Shown: positions 1 to 10,660 of the stretch, one piece after another
Layout: each line of letters opens with the position of its first letter
Numbering within the stretch: the first letter of the stretch is position 1
Source: Ottelia alismoides
Taxonomy: Eukaryota; Streptophyta; Magnoliopsida; Alismatales; Hydrocharitaceae
Direction of reading: 5' to 3'
NCBI GenBank assembly: GCA_037367405.1
Contig: JAZKJV010002611.1
Span: 1,302,001 to 1,366,000, forward strand
Length of the DNA stretch: 64,000 nucleotides
Made by a program: the position numbers and the translations under genes
The notes under the pieces: generated by a model
Databases searched by the model: none
The model's input: only the letters and a program-made list of their open reading frames with translations
Told to the model about the DNA's origin: nothing

Positions 1-375
1 AACGGACACCGCTATAAATAAGCAATTGATTACAAAAATTAAAACTGCAAAAGATAAATCTTAGACTCTACGCTCTCTCACGACTTGACTCGATCTTAAT
101 TTTAATGCGGATTTTCGGGTGTCAGTGAACATGTGTCGGCTTTGTGGGAAACATCTCCACATACATCGAGTATCTTGCAAGAAAAATAAGAGAGAGAATG
201 TAAGAGAGTGACACAAAATTTAATCACAAATAAAATAAGGAAATAAATGGTGGAAATAAAATAAAATTTAATTGCAAGAAAAGATGGAAAATTTACAATA
301 AAAATTTAGGGGTTAGACTACCCAAATGAGGAAAACCGAACAAAAAATATTTTAGACAAAATCTAAGTTGTTTGC
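1..375 (-). mobile_element. Internal sequence next to the primer site of a decayed Ty3-gypsy-like retrotransposon
   Basis: AT-rich DNA with no open frame. It is assigned to a retroelement only because it lies on the internal side of the minus-strand primer-binding site at 376-394. No gag frame is visible, and the rest of the element would lie to the left of the window. Confidence 0.35.
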
Positions 376-394
376 CTCCCCAACAACGACGCCA
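376..394 (-). other. Primer-binding site of tRNA-Asp type (degenerate)
   Basis: The plus strand reads CTCCCCAACAACGACGCCA. The 3' end of plant tRNA-Asp, used as primer by Tat/Athila-type Ty3-gypsy elements, is CTCCCCGGCAACGGCGCCA. Sixteen of nineteen bases match and all three differences are G to A. The element therefore reads on the minus strand, with its LTR to the right. Family knowledge supplies the consensus; the match is by eye. Confidence 0.6.
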
Positions 395-1508
395 TCTAAC
401 GAGTCCGAAGATGCCCTACTTCAATTGGTGTGAATCAAGCTTTAAAATATGTCATTTTGTTGTAGGTTGGAATTCAGAATCGATCAAGAAATAACCACAA
501 GAAATTAATCAATTTTATCGACGTGTTTTTATGTTTTTTTTACTTGGGCAATTCCCAAGGTCGAACTCAAGGAGGCAAAGGAACAACCTAGAATTTTGTC
601 TATCAAAGTTCGTGCGTGATTTTTGAGATGGTCTACTTTTGGTCTTTTTAATGCAATTTGGGATACCAAATGCAAATTAGGCCAGCTTTAGGGACTAAAA
701 AGTAATTTTCAATCAAATGATGTCCGAAAAATATGAAACTTGGTCGTGATGTTAATTATGATGAAATGAAAGGATGGTATTTTTTTAGAAATTTTGGATG
801 CGAGATAAATATTTTATGAATTTATGAATTCAAATCAATGAATTATAATAATTAATTCTAATAAACATTAAACCTATTTATTTTCAAGGGATAAAATTAT
901 CCAAGATCTATCAGTAAGTGATTGATCTCAGAAAAATCTTAAACCTCAAAAATACGTGATTTAATACCTATAAAAAATGAAATATTGAAATATGAAAAAT
1001 GATTTTTATGAGGTGAATCATGTACGCAAATGCAAATCTTTTTGGGCAAGATATAACACACAATTAAACATACAATCTTTGAATTTTTTTGTGCTTTTTC
1101 GAGCAATGGTTAATCAACTATGAATCACATAGCACAGAATGGGTAATATATGCAATTTTCCACGAAACAATTAATGTTTAATTAACCATAAATCAGAAAA
1201 ATATCACAAACATGCCATGACGTTGGAAATTAATTGTAGAACACAGTGTTTATTTTTAATAAATAAAATGATGCAATAAAGAGGTCTATAATAATAAGGC
1301 AACACAAGGGTATTTGTGCAATTACAATAATTAAATAAATATAAAAAAATGCAGACTAGGGGTATAAATGGAATTACCGAGAACCAGAAGGTGATTTCCG
1401 TAAAATTTACCAGAGGGTCACGTCCGTAGCAGGTGACCTCTGGTGACGAGTTGGATCTGCAAATAGATGTAGTGCTAGGGGCGTCTCTGCAAATCCAACA
1501 CCCACCCA

Positions 1509-1525
1509 CGTGCGGATCACGTGAA
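1509..1525. promoter_or_regulatory. Pair of G-box (CACGTG) motifs 11 bp apart
   Basis: CACGTG occurs at 1509-1514 and 1520-1525, separated by CGGAT. The segment is matched in inverted orientation at 2573-2589 with one difference, so it may be part of a repeated module. G-boxes bind bZIP and bHLH factors in plants; activity here is inference. Confidence 0.45.
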
Positions 1526-2546
1526 CGGGAGTCTTCTGGTAATAGGTGGTAAGATGAGGGGTCTTCAGCAAATGCCCCCCCCAACACACTGTCTCTCACG
1601 TACGCAGGGGTCTCGGGTCTCGAGCGCCCGGTGCTGGCGTGGAGCGTCGAAGGTCGACGACTAAGGCTGGGCTCCTACAGCGGCTCCAAATAAGCGTTGC
1701 TTGGGCGGCGAGCTTCTAGAGATGGTGATGAGTACCATTTAGAGTCATTGTCGATGGAGCTCTCTTGATGGGATATCCGTCGATGAATATGAAGTCAAAG
1801 AAGATGGTTGGCACGGATTGTAAAGATCCTCTGTTGGAGCTCGTTGTTAGGAGCAAGGCGAGGATGAAGATCATGCCGTGGATCATGTCGATGCAAGGTA
1901 GAGCCACAACGTGGAGGTCTTGATAGTTGTTGAAGGCGACTGTAGGTACGTGGAGGTGGAAGCTGGTGGAGATACGTTGGTGATGGAGTGTCGTCGTTGG
2001 CTCAACAGCTTAGTAGCCAGAGCAAAGGCAGGAACCGCCGCGGGTGTGGCTGCTACGATGTGCGATGACCTCGGATCTCACCGGGGGAGAGAAGGCTCTG
2101 GGTTGTCACCACCGGGCCACTCTTTTTATCTTCATGTAGACGGCAGATAATCTTTGAAGAGGGCGGTGCTGGAGTTAAATAGAAGGTGAAGACGACGGAC
2201 GATGGAAGGGAGGTGTTGTCGGTGGGCTTTATTGGAAGAAACGATCAAGTAATTGATGGGAAGAGGATTGGAGATATCGTCGGCAGTAGATTGATTGGGA
2301 GACCTGAGACGAGATCGGAGACAGGATTCTACGGAGGTATATCGGGAAGTCGTTGGACATCGGTGGCAATTTTAGGGGGTTTGATTGATTTGGGGGAAGA
2401 TGCGACCGTAGCAGATATGGAAGGCAGAGGAGGAAGATTGGCGCTCGGGGTGAGGTGCTCGGCAAGGATCGCGAGGTGGTGGTGACATTTACGGAGGATG
2501 GTTGGGGCGGCGGCACTGCTCGATCTGGAAGGGGGAGAAGGGGTGG

Positions 2547-2674
2547 CACGTGTTGGTCACGTGCATGATTGGCACGTGACCCGCACGTGCAGCCTTTATT
2601 ATTTTTATTATTTTTATTATTTTTATGTTTTTATAAAAATGAATATATAAAGGGCTCAAAATGGGTGACACGTG
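2547..2674. promoter_or_regulatory. Cluster of five G-box (CACGTG) motifs
   Basis: CACGTG is at 2547, 2558, 2573, 2584 and 2669. The first four start 11, 15 and 11 bp apart, roughly one helical turn. An AT-rich stretch with TATATAA at 2644-2650 follows. This is the densest palindromic regulatory-looking cluster I saw. It may be an LTR promoter, but no transcript evidence is available. Confidence 0.45.
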
Positions 2675-2700
2675 GTAGCTCTAGGAGCTACCACATGTCA
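2666..2700. repeat. Near-perfect 16-17 bp inverted repeat (hairpin)
   Basis: The arms at 2666-2681 and 2684-2700 pair with one mismatch around a TA centre. The left arm reads TGACACGTGGTAGCTC. The left arm contains a G-box; the mismatch breaks the G-box in the right arm. It could be a transcription terminator-like hairpin, an element end or a paired regulatory site. Confidence 0.6.
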
Positions 2701-3000
2701 GCCCCACAAAAATCAGAAAATTAAATACAAAGAAAAATTCGAAATAAATATCAAACGACCTCAGATCGAAAAATTTTCTTCACAAAAGTTGCTCGTCTGG
2801 ATGAGATCTACAACTTTCATAAACACACCAAACTCAAAATCGATGATTTGCATAAAGTGATATTTTTGAGGTACTATATGTACATAGTATACCTTGATTT
2901 TAGGATTTTTTTAATTTTTTGTCATTTTTAAACCAGATAAAAATCCAGAAAAATAGGATAAAATCAAAGATAAATATTTTACACATTAATGTATTTTTTT

Positions 3001-3890
3001 GGATTTTTATTTATAGGAAAAAGAAGAAAAAAATACAACATGAAAAAGACAATTTTTGTACAAACTGTTAGTGAAGACTCAGACTTAGTTTCTTTGATCT
3101 CAAGCTTATTTTGGATTTGGATTTTTGTGCATTTTAATAAAACTTTTGTCAAAGAAGATAAATGAGAAAGAAATACTATACATTGGTTTAAATATGTAAA
3201 TAAAATAATAGGTCAAAAACCGCTAAAATATGCAATGTACGAAAGAGGCCCAAAACCCAACTTTCACATATGAACTCCGATTCACTTGAACTAGGTCTTG
3301 TTTTGAAGATAATTGAATGTATATTAGTTCAAAAGTGAGTAGGATTAAATCAGACATTGTATGAGGAAGATATAAGTGTTTTCGTCTGAAAATCCTGGAA
3401 TTATGGTTTGAGATTCTGGACCATTTATTTGTGTTAGTGATTTTTTGTATTTTTATTTATTTTTTTAGCGAAATATACATAGTGGAGGTGATTTCATGTC
3501 ATTTGCAATTAGCATGAATTAGTTAAAATTCAGAGAATTTAAGCTATTTTACAGGTCAATTTGGCTGAGATTTTTGGCTTCTTATTTTATGCAATAATAA
3601 GTGATAAAATGAAATTCTTATCAATACATGCTTGAATGCTAATTATACAGAATAAATAAAGAAATGCTAATGAATTTTAGGGAATTGAGCTTAATTCATC
3701 ATTTTTAGAGTGATGAATATGAGATTCATCAACAGTGCATCAGGATATTCCACATCTACATATCATCAATGAAATTAGCTTAGTTATTATATAAGAATAA
3801 AGTCCAATAATTTTATCTCCTTCTAATAACACGTGCAGTTGGTTTCATACGTTTTAGAAGATTAGAAAATTTGATCTTAAGGTTTAATAG
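3001..3890. other. Non-coding AT-rich sequence
   Basis: No open frame, repeat border or recognisable motif was found. It may be decayed LTR or gag sequence belonging to the copia remnant on its right. Confidence 0.4.
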
Positions 3891-5035
3891 TCATCCACAT
3901 GGAGTTGATGCAATTGTTGCAACAATCTCCATTGGATAGAAAGGCTACATATTTTTAGTGCAGGAACCATCAGTCTTAGAGAATGTTTCTATGAGCTAGA
4001 TATTAGAATACACGTGTACTTTATTTCTAAACTTGTTAGAAATGAACATACTTTCTGCAATAGACCTCTCATAAAGAGTTATAATGGATATATTTCAGAT
4101 AGTAATCTAACATCTAGAGGAATCTACTGAATTGGAATATTGATGAAAGGGTCACTAACATTTCTAATACTGGAAATTTAAACCATAGAAGATCAATAGG
4201 AGGATGAAGAGACAATGATCTAGAATAAATCCTTGGACATATCTTTATTGATAAGATCAATAGAAAAGTAAAAAATAGAACTTTAGATTGTCTGGAAGTT
4301 CAAATCTTACATACTTTTGAATATTGTATTCGAGGTTAAAATGTCTAATGCACTCTTATACGAGAATGGTGTATGATGATGAGGTATTCAAGACCTCATA
4401 CATACTGATGTATGTGGACCCTCTATACCAAAATGAACATTAATGATATGTGATATCCATTAATGATTATTCATGGTATGAGATTTCTTCCTTTACCCAT
4501 TAGAAACCTTGGAAATGTTCACAGATTTCATAATCTTGGTTAAGAACCAAAGGTATAAGGAAGAAGAAATGAATTTTATCTACTCAAGGCAACCGGTACA
4601 TATTAGATGAATTCAAGCAATACCTTATAGAGAGAGGAACAACATTCCTATCTCCCTCCTTCTGGTACATCTTAGCTTAATGGAGTTGTAAAGAGATGCA
4701 ACTGGATCAAGTTAGACATAATCTGATCAATGATGACACTTAGCATAATTATCTCTTAGTTTCCAAGAATATATGTGCTAAGGACTGCAATATATATATA
4801 TATATATCCTCAATAAGATTCCATTCAAATATGAGCCCAAAACTCCTCGTGAGCTATGTTTTGGAACCAATCTTGGTGTCAGACACTGGAGAATTTAAGG
4901 GTTGCTTTGTCCGTGCAATAACATGGATGCAAGAAAGCTAGAATCTTCTACTTGAGAGTGCTATTTAATTAGGTATATAAAGGATGGTATTGGATACCTA
5001 CTTTATGACCTTGAGATTCTTAAAAGATTTCATTC
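3891..5035 (+). pseudogene. Decayed Ty1-copia pol fragment (end of protease to integrase)
   Basis: Scattered frames keep the landmark order of a copia polyprotein. A stretch near 4390-4420 resembles the VHTDVCGP start of the integrase core. Near 4660-4690 the SPPGTxxLNG motif is recognisable. Around 4820-5030 is the integrase C-terminal stretch (NKIPFK, TPRELCFG, then YLLYDLE). Stops and frameshifts are frequent and no frame is longer than about 75 codons, so this is an old, dead copy. Neither its LTRs nor its RT and RNase H parts were found. A dinucleotide AT run interrupts it. Confidence 0.65.
4790..4807. repeat. AT dinucleotide microsatellite
   Basis: An uninterrupted alternating A/T run of about 18 bp lies inside the decayed copia integrase. 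Confidence 0.8.
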
Positions 5036-8000
5036 CACCACAGGATCATATCATCTGCTCTAATCAAAGGCGCTCGTGCTCGCCTTCATCTGGGCCATTG
5101 GATCGCAAGATCCAACAGCTAATGACTCGAATCCCACCTCGAGCTCCCCTCTCTCCCATGATCACCTCACCGCCACTTCTCTTCTCCCATTTACTGCAAC
5201 CTCCCCCATGACCATTTCCCTCTCTGACAACCCCGTGACATAGCCCTACTCTCCTTCCTTCACGCACATACCTAAAACCTTGACTCCTACATGAAGCCTA
5301 GGTTTTACGCCTTAGCGCATCACAGAAGCATGATGATCGCATCATATACGATCAAGAGCGACTAGTCATACTAGTTGCTCGGGGCAACGGGGATCAAAAA
5401 TTTCAAAGAGATGAAACCACATGATTCGAGAACACTTCTCAAATCGTTTCATCAAAATCACACAAAATATATAGGAATACCTATTGAAGCGTGGTTGCGA
5501 TTGTTGTCTCTAAAGTAAGAGACCCCCTGCCTCAGGTTTGATTCGACAGAGGATACGCTTGCGAGGGCGTAGATGAGACACGTGATTCTCACAATCCAAG
5601 TCGAAGATTTGAGAAATGATTCTCCGTTTCATCTCACAACATCCGATGCCTTCTTCACGAGCGAGTGGCAGCAAAGAATACTAAGATCCACGAGAGGTTG
5701 ATGCGACATTACAATGACATAGCGACGCCAACAATTCTCTCTAGATCAAGGGGTGAACAACCACTCTTGAGAGAGAAGGGGGTTGTCATGAGAGGGAGAG
5801 ATAGAGAGCTCTTGCAATTATCTTGTGTAAAAGAAGAGCAAGGGTTGTCCTTTTTTATACTATTTTGGATGTCCATGGATCACAATCCATGTGCTACATA
5901 AAACCAAGGGTTGAAATTGCTTTGTGCTTTCAATCAATGGTATTGATTTTGTTGCATAAAAATGGAACAACAATCATTTAAATTAAATTAAATATATTGT
6001 ATAATCATCAATATAATTTAATTCAATTAAATCAAAATGCATAGATGGATTAGGAAGAAAGGTAGCCACCTTCCAATATTGGAGTGTATGACCCCCTTGA
6101 TTTTTCAAGTCAAGGGTGGCCTTCTACCCTCCATAATTGGAAGGGGTCAACCTTCTTCCAATTATGTGAGATATTATATCTTACACAATCCTTCATTATT
6201 TGCAAAAACTTTGCAAACTAATTCATAAACATAATTCTAAATTATCTTGTGATAATTTCAATCATGCCATTGAGAAAATACGAATCATATTCACACGTCC
6301 AAAATATAATGTAAATCGTATTTTCAAATAATTTTTCAATGTGAATCCAATTCACATCAACATTTAGTTCGTAAATACTATTTACAATTAGCTATCTCTA
6401 ATATATTATAATCATATTTATAATATCTATGATTAATATGGATAATGATATCCAGATTATTCATATCCATGATAATTAAATTATATTTAACTATCTTGGA
6501 TCTCCATTCTCATGAGTCTAAATAATATGAATCGTACTCAATGGAACTATTCTTGAACTCTTTCAAGAATAATGTGCTTTCTCCACGAATACGTGAAGAT
6601 AAGGACATGGTGGCTGTACGTTCCACATATAGTGACTTGGATATTGAGATCATATCTCAAATCTAGATCTCGGTGGCCTCTCGAAGATGTTTGATTAAAA
6701 GCCATAAATCTAATCCTCTCATTGTATATGAATCATATTCAGATCAATGTCCTACATCTGGACTAAGATTAGATTACTTCTCTACCAAGAGGAGTCACTC
6801 AAATCCAAACCTGTTTCATCATTCTCTTAGAAGGGAAGTGTCATGGCTATACAATCATTTATGATCACATCACCCTCTAGTATTCCTAATACCCGTACAT
6901 CCTGCATATTGGAAGACCTAGAATAAACTCGAAGTTTTAGATCATTTTTAAATTGTCTTCTTTAGGATTTTATCATTAAGTTTCTCATTTGATCATTGGG
7001 AGTTGGCATCAATCATATACTTTCCAAAAGCATATATCATATCTAGGCATAGTTCATTTACATTCTAAAAAGCATACAATATACCTACAAATTCAATTAA
7101 GCTTCCAAAGTGAGATGACCGTGTATGGAATTTGATCACAATATCTCATTAGTGAGCTCATGTCTTCCGGTTAAGTAATGAACTTGTATGATACCTTTGA
7201 GAGATCGTATTACTCATATGCCCTTGTATGGACATTAGCTCGCTGAAGTATAGACCTTGAATAGGCCATCAACCTATTGATATACCAAATGTACATACTT
7301 AGACAAATAGTAACATATATATCTCCATTCAGAGGATATGTGCCTATATCGTGAATAAAAACACCTCTTTTTTTATTAATTATTGATTTTTTGTATTTTA
7401 AATTTATAGAAAAATCTAATATATATATATGATAATTATCTATTTTTGGGATTTTTAATAAGAAAGAAATAAGGGAAAATAAAGAAAATAAAATAATGTT
7501 AAATATGTACAATAATTAGGGTTAACGACTAACAAGGGTTTGTTGTTAATTAAGGCCGATTAGAGACGAATTTTATTGATTCGTCTAAGATAGGAGGATA
7601 ATAAATGAAAGATGTGTTGATAAATAAGAGATTCATCACATATCTAATTTTTTTGTTAGCATAATTTGAACTTCATCTTCTTTGTAGATCCAAGAAGCCA
7701 TCGAACATAATCACTATTTGCCATGATAAAATATGTCTTGAATCCGTGATAAGTAAATCTAATTCATACCTCCATTTAAATCTGTAGTAAATCTAATTTG
7801 ATTTCTCTTGAGCAGTACCTGCACTTTTTAATAGATGGAATGTTACTGTTGCACCTCCATATCTTTCAATTGCTTGGGAATGATCAACACGTTCATGGAA
7901 ATTGCTCCTTTTTTTTCGGTCCTTTGGCTATTATACTATGTATCCTTTTTAAACACACTTTTCTCATATGTTTTGGATTTGGAAATTGAACCGTGTTGAA

Positions 8001-8527
8001 TTTTTGTAGCCTTGGTAAACTCGTGTAGCAATAGATTTTGTTGTTTTAAGACGTAACAGATCTTAATTATGTAGACATTTTTCCATTCAACAAGTGATGG
8101 TCATGCTAGAGCCTAGAGTTGATTTTTTTGTATATAGTTATTTGTTATTGAATTACAAGATAGGTCTCAAACCATTCTAACATGTAGGCTTGGTATTGTT
8201 GACCAAGATTGGGATCCTGCAAAAATGCCCAAGGTATCGAGGAAGCTCTTTGATTCGATTTATGTTTATAAAATCAGGGATTGTGTTTAACTTTTTAATC
8301 AGGAGGGGTATCCCAACCATTCTTTAATCGTAACATTATCATTAAAACACGTTTTTGTCCCCTATTTTCATGTTATCTTTTTGTTGCCAATCTATCCACA
8401 ATAGTTTTCCTATTCTGACTGAAGAATATATCTATGTCGTACAGTGGTAATGCAGTTGCAACACATGGAAACATGACATATAGCTGGGTTGTTGCAAATG
8501 ATGCGTTGTTATACTCATCTATCGTCA
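5036..8527. other. Intergenic sequence without recognisable genes
   Basis: Short open frames exist (for example 5665-5901 plus and 7210-7512 minus), but their predicted proteins are low-complexity or resemble nothing I know. The segment 5,700-7,250 has mixed composition like an LTR or retroelement UTR, but no partner repeat, primer site or TSD was found. Exons of the kinase pseudogene's N-terminus could be hidden near 7,700-8,500; I could not identify any. Confidence 0.5.
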
Positions 8528-8530
8528 AAG

Positions 8531-8761
8531 TACTACAAGAAAACAGATTTTACCACTACGATTGTGGTTGAAATGTAGCGGTAAAGTAATAACATGTGAA
8601 CACAACAAGACTTTACGATCACATGTGGTAGTAAATGGTTACTAGCGACTACCATGTGATGGGACTGTAGTCACAAAATAATGGCTAAAGGTCTTGCGAC
8701 TATATTGCCACCCCACATAGTAGCAACTTTATAGTCGCGGAAATTGCAGTTTCTTGTAGTG
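8531..8761. mobile_element. CACTA-type MITE (231 bp) with 3-bp TSD
   Basis: The right end, read on the minus strand, starts CACTACAAGAAA, the diagnostic terminus of plant CACTA (En/Spm) elements. The left end reads TACTACAAGAAA with one substitution. The flanks carry the trinucleotide AAG at 8528-8530 and 8762-8764, the 3-bp TSD expected for this superfamily. It has no coding capacity, so it would need a transposase supplied in trans. It lies about 120 bp upstream of the first recognisable kinase pseudogene exon. Confidence 0.9.
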
Positions 8762-8881
8762 AAGAGATTGGTTGGGCTCGACAAAAAGAGATTGGGCTGA
8801 TTTTTCTTAATGAGCATTATCTATTGCAGGAGTTGGAAGAATTAATGGTAATCAATTATGTTATTAATTATTTTACAATAG

Positions 8882-9612
8882 TATATGTTGGCAGGCAGTT
8901 GGAAGGTGGAGTTTATCGCATCCAACCTGATGCATTTAAGGTAGTCCTCTGCAAATCTTCCATATTCCAGTTATCTGCAGACACATTATATTGTATTTGT
9001 CTTCTATTCTTTTTAAGGTGGCTTTGAAATTTGAGCATCGTAGCATTAATGGTTGTAACTACGGTTAGTCGGTCCTCCATATGAATGACAAATCTACAAG
9101 TAAGCGCTTTTGCATTTTGTAGTTATGCTATACATCTTTTTAACATTGGTGATTGAATGGAATCTGCGATGGTTGCTTGCATTGTTGTGGAGGATATATC
9201 TATTCTCGAAAAGCTTCAATCAAAAGGGAGTGTTTGTGCTATTTTTCTATTCAGATTTGTCTCGGCCAACTTTTAATTCTAAAGTTTGTTCCCTGGTATA
9301 GGTTTGTGCAAGGTGATGTCAAAAACCAGAGAATTTTTTGCTTGGGCAACCCGGAACGACATATGAAAAGAAACCTTTTCTTTTAATCCTTGAATTGAGT
9401 ATGGTTTGACAATATGAATTATCATTCGGCTATATATCGAAATAGTGTTGTTCTGCATTCTTTGTGCTACATGACCGCCGCCAATCTTTGAGAGAATCTT
9501 GTTTGATTCAACCATCTTTAAATCTCTCTATTAGTTGTTTTAGCCATGTTATAAAAACTACGTTTCAGCTTCTAAATGGAAATATCAATCATCAGGTCAC
9601 CATGTTGAATAT
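8882..9612 (+). pseudogene. MLK: MUT9-like (CK1-family) protein kinase pseudogene, N-terminal half
   Basis: Exon-sized blocks follow the order of plant MUT9-like kinases. Block 8882-8940 reads VYVGRQLEGG...PDAFK. Block 9018-9099 reads VALKFEHRSINGCNY, then PPYE, and contains the VAIK-type lysine. Block 9154-9229 matches the MVACIAVEAISILEKL helix. Block 9302-9398 starts FVQGDVK, equivalent to FVHGDVKPEN, so the catalytic-loop aspartate is kept. Block 9569-9612 ends SSGHHVEY. Plausible GT/AG borders flank most blocks, so this is a duplicated rather than a processed copy. It is dead: about 7 extra bases near 9065-9071, two extra A's after GDVK that shift the frame, a stop replacing the W of PPYEW, and a missing segment between the second and third blocks. 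A LINE interrupts the last exon. In Arabidopsis these kinases phosphorylate histone H3 and act in light and clock pathways; nothing suggests activity here. Confidence 0.82.
9595..9612 (+). repeat. Target-site duplication of LINE L1, left copy (18 bp)
   Basis: GGTCACCATGTTGAATAT occurs here and again at 15437-15454, exactly bounding the LINE. The duplicated bases encode GHHVEY of the kinase pseudogene, which proves the insertion hit an exon. Confidence 0.95.
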
Positions 9613-9633
9613 TTTTTTTTGATGTAAAAGAGG

Positions 9634-9657
9634 GTGAGCTCCCAAGGTGGGAGTCAC
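9634..9657 (-). other. 3'-terminal stem-loop of LINE L1
   Basis: Just inside the poly(A) tail, GTGA (9634-9637) pairs with TCAC (9654-9657) and CTCCCA (9639-9644) pairs with TGGGAG (9648-9653), leaving one unpaired base at 9638. LINE L3 has the same architecture with a different inner stem. In several LINEs the RT recognises a 3' hairpin to start reverse transcription; that role here is inferred. Confidence 0.65.
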
Positions 9658-9702
9658 CGCAGAATCAATATATTAATATATAAGGAAAGGATACATGGTA
9701 CA

Positions 9703-10660
9703 TTACCTTGACTCCCAAATATTAAAGAGAGCCTTACAATGAGACACAACATTTTCCGTATAAAACCTCTGATTACTAAAAAGATGTTCATTTCTCGCCA
9801 GCCAGATTGCCCACAACGCTCCAAAAGGTCTTGCAACATTATCAGTTGAGCTGCCTCCTACTTTCCTTATTCCCTCCCAAAAGGTCATTGAACTACTCGT
9901 ATCCACCCATGAGATTGCCAAATCTCTCCATACCTTTAGCGAGGATTCACAAGCGAAGAAGAGATGATCTGAGGTCTTTGACTGTTCCCCGCACCTGTCA
10001 CAAATAGCATCATGTATGCCCAGAATTCTTGCCCTCCTGTCCTTGTCCAAGAGCTTGCCCCTCCTTAGGCACCACAGAAAAACTTTTATCCTATTCGGTA
10101 TCTTGCTTGCCCAGATAATCTTCATATCCTTGCACAAATCCGGGTCCTGAGCTTCACCTCTACTTCTCATTTCCCCATAAAGCCGTTTGACAGAAAATTT
10201 ACTACCTGTCCATTTGAAATGATCCCTGTCCTGTTGGAACTCGTCTGGAAAAGGGGCCATAGCCCACAATCTTTCCAAATCCTCCCTTCTTCTGTCTGAA
10301 AGACTCGCAACAAAAGTCGATTCCAACTCTCCATCGAGAGCCAACTCCCTTACAGTGGCCTCTTTCGCAGTTGACAGAGCAAAAAGTCTTGGAAAATGTA
10401 ACTCCAGAGGGCCTTCTCCCGTTCAATCATTTCTCCAAAATCTGAAACCTCTCCCATCCCCTAGTTTCGGCGCTAGTCTAGTCGATACAAGCGTCAAGAC
10501 CTCTCCTTCCTTTTCCATAAGGATGACTCAAACCGAAAAGATCATGCCTCTAATCTTCCTTTCACCCCATATATTCTTCTCATCAACCTTGCTACCAGAT
10601 CCAACGATGGGCCCCAGATGCGTAAAACCCACTTTGCTAGCAGCGCCTTATTCATACACA
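9703..10660 (-). pseudogene. LINE L1 ORF2, C-terminal zinc-binding (zf-RVT) domain
   Basis: The frame 9703-10344 contains the plant LINE C-terminal pattern: WASKIPNRIKVFLWCLRRGKL, then C-x2-C (CDRCG), HLFFAC, and the closing ALWAIWLARNEHLF. This cysteine/histidine cluster follows the RT in many plant L1 elements and is thought to bind nucleic acid. The frame is shifted relative to the RT part, with breaks near 10,690 and 10,350, so it would not be translated as one protein. The same C-terminal stretch is recognisable in L2, L3 and L5. Confidence 0.88.

Larger units (their letters stand above)
395..3000 (-). repeat. Probable long LTR (or LTR remnant) with a GC-rich core
   Basis: This stretch follows the primer site on the LTR side. 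It is AT-rich at both ends with a GC-rich core at about 1,400-2,560. The short open frames in the core on both strands resemble no protein I know. Several CACGTG motifs lie in the core and just right of it. The far LTR boundary and any TSD could not be identified, so the right limit is arbitrary. The core could instead be a separate insertion or a captured gene fragment. Confidence 0.3.

Noticed and set aside
5665..6864. Short plus-strand open frames as genes
   Set aside because: Frames of 60-80 codons with low-complexity or LTR-like text and no start context, splice sites or family similarity.
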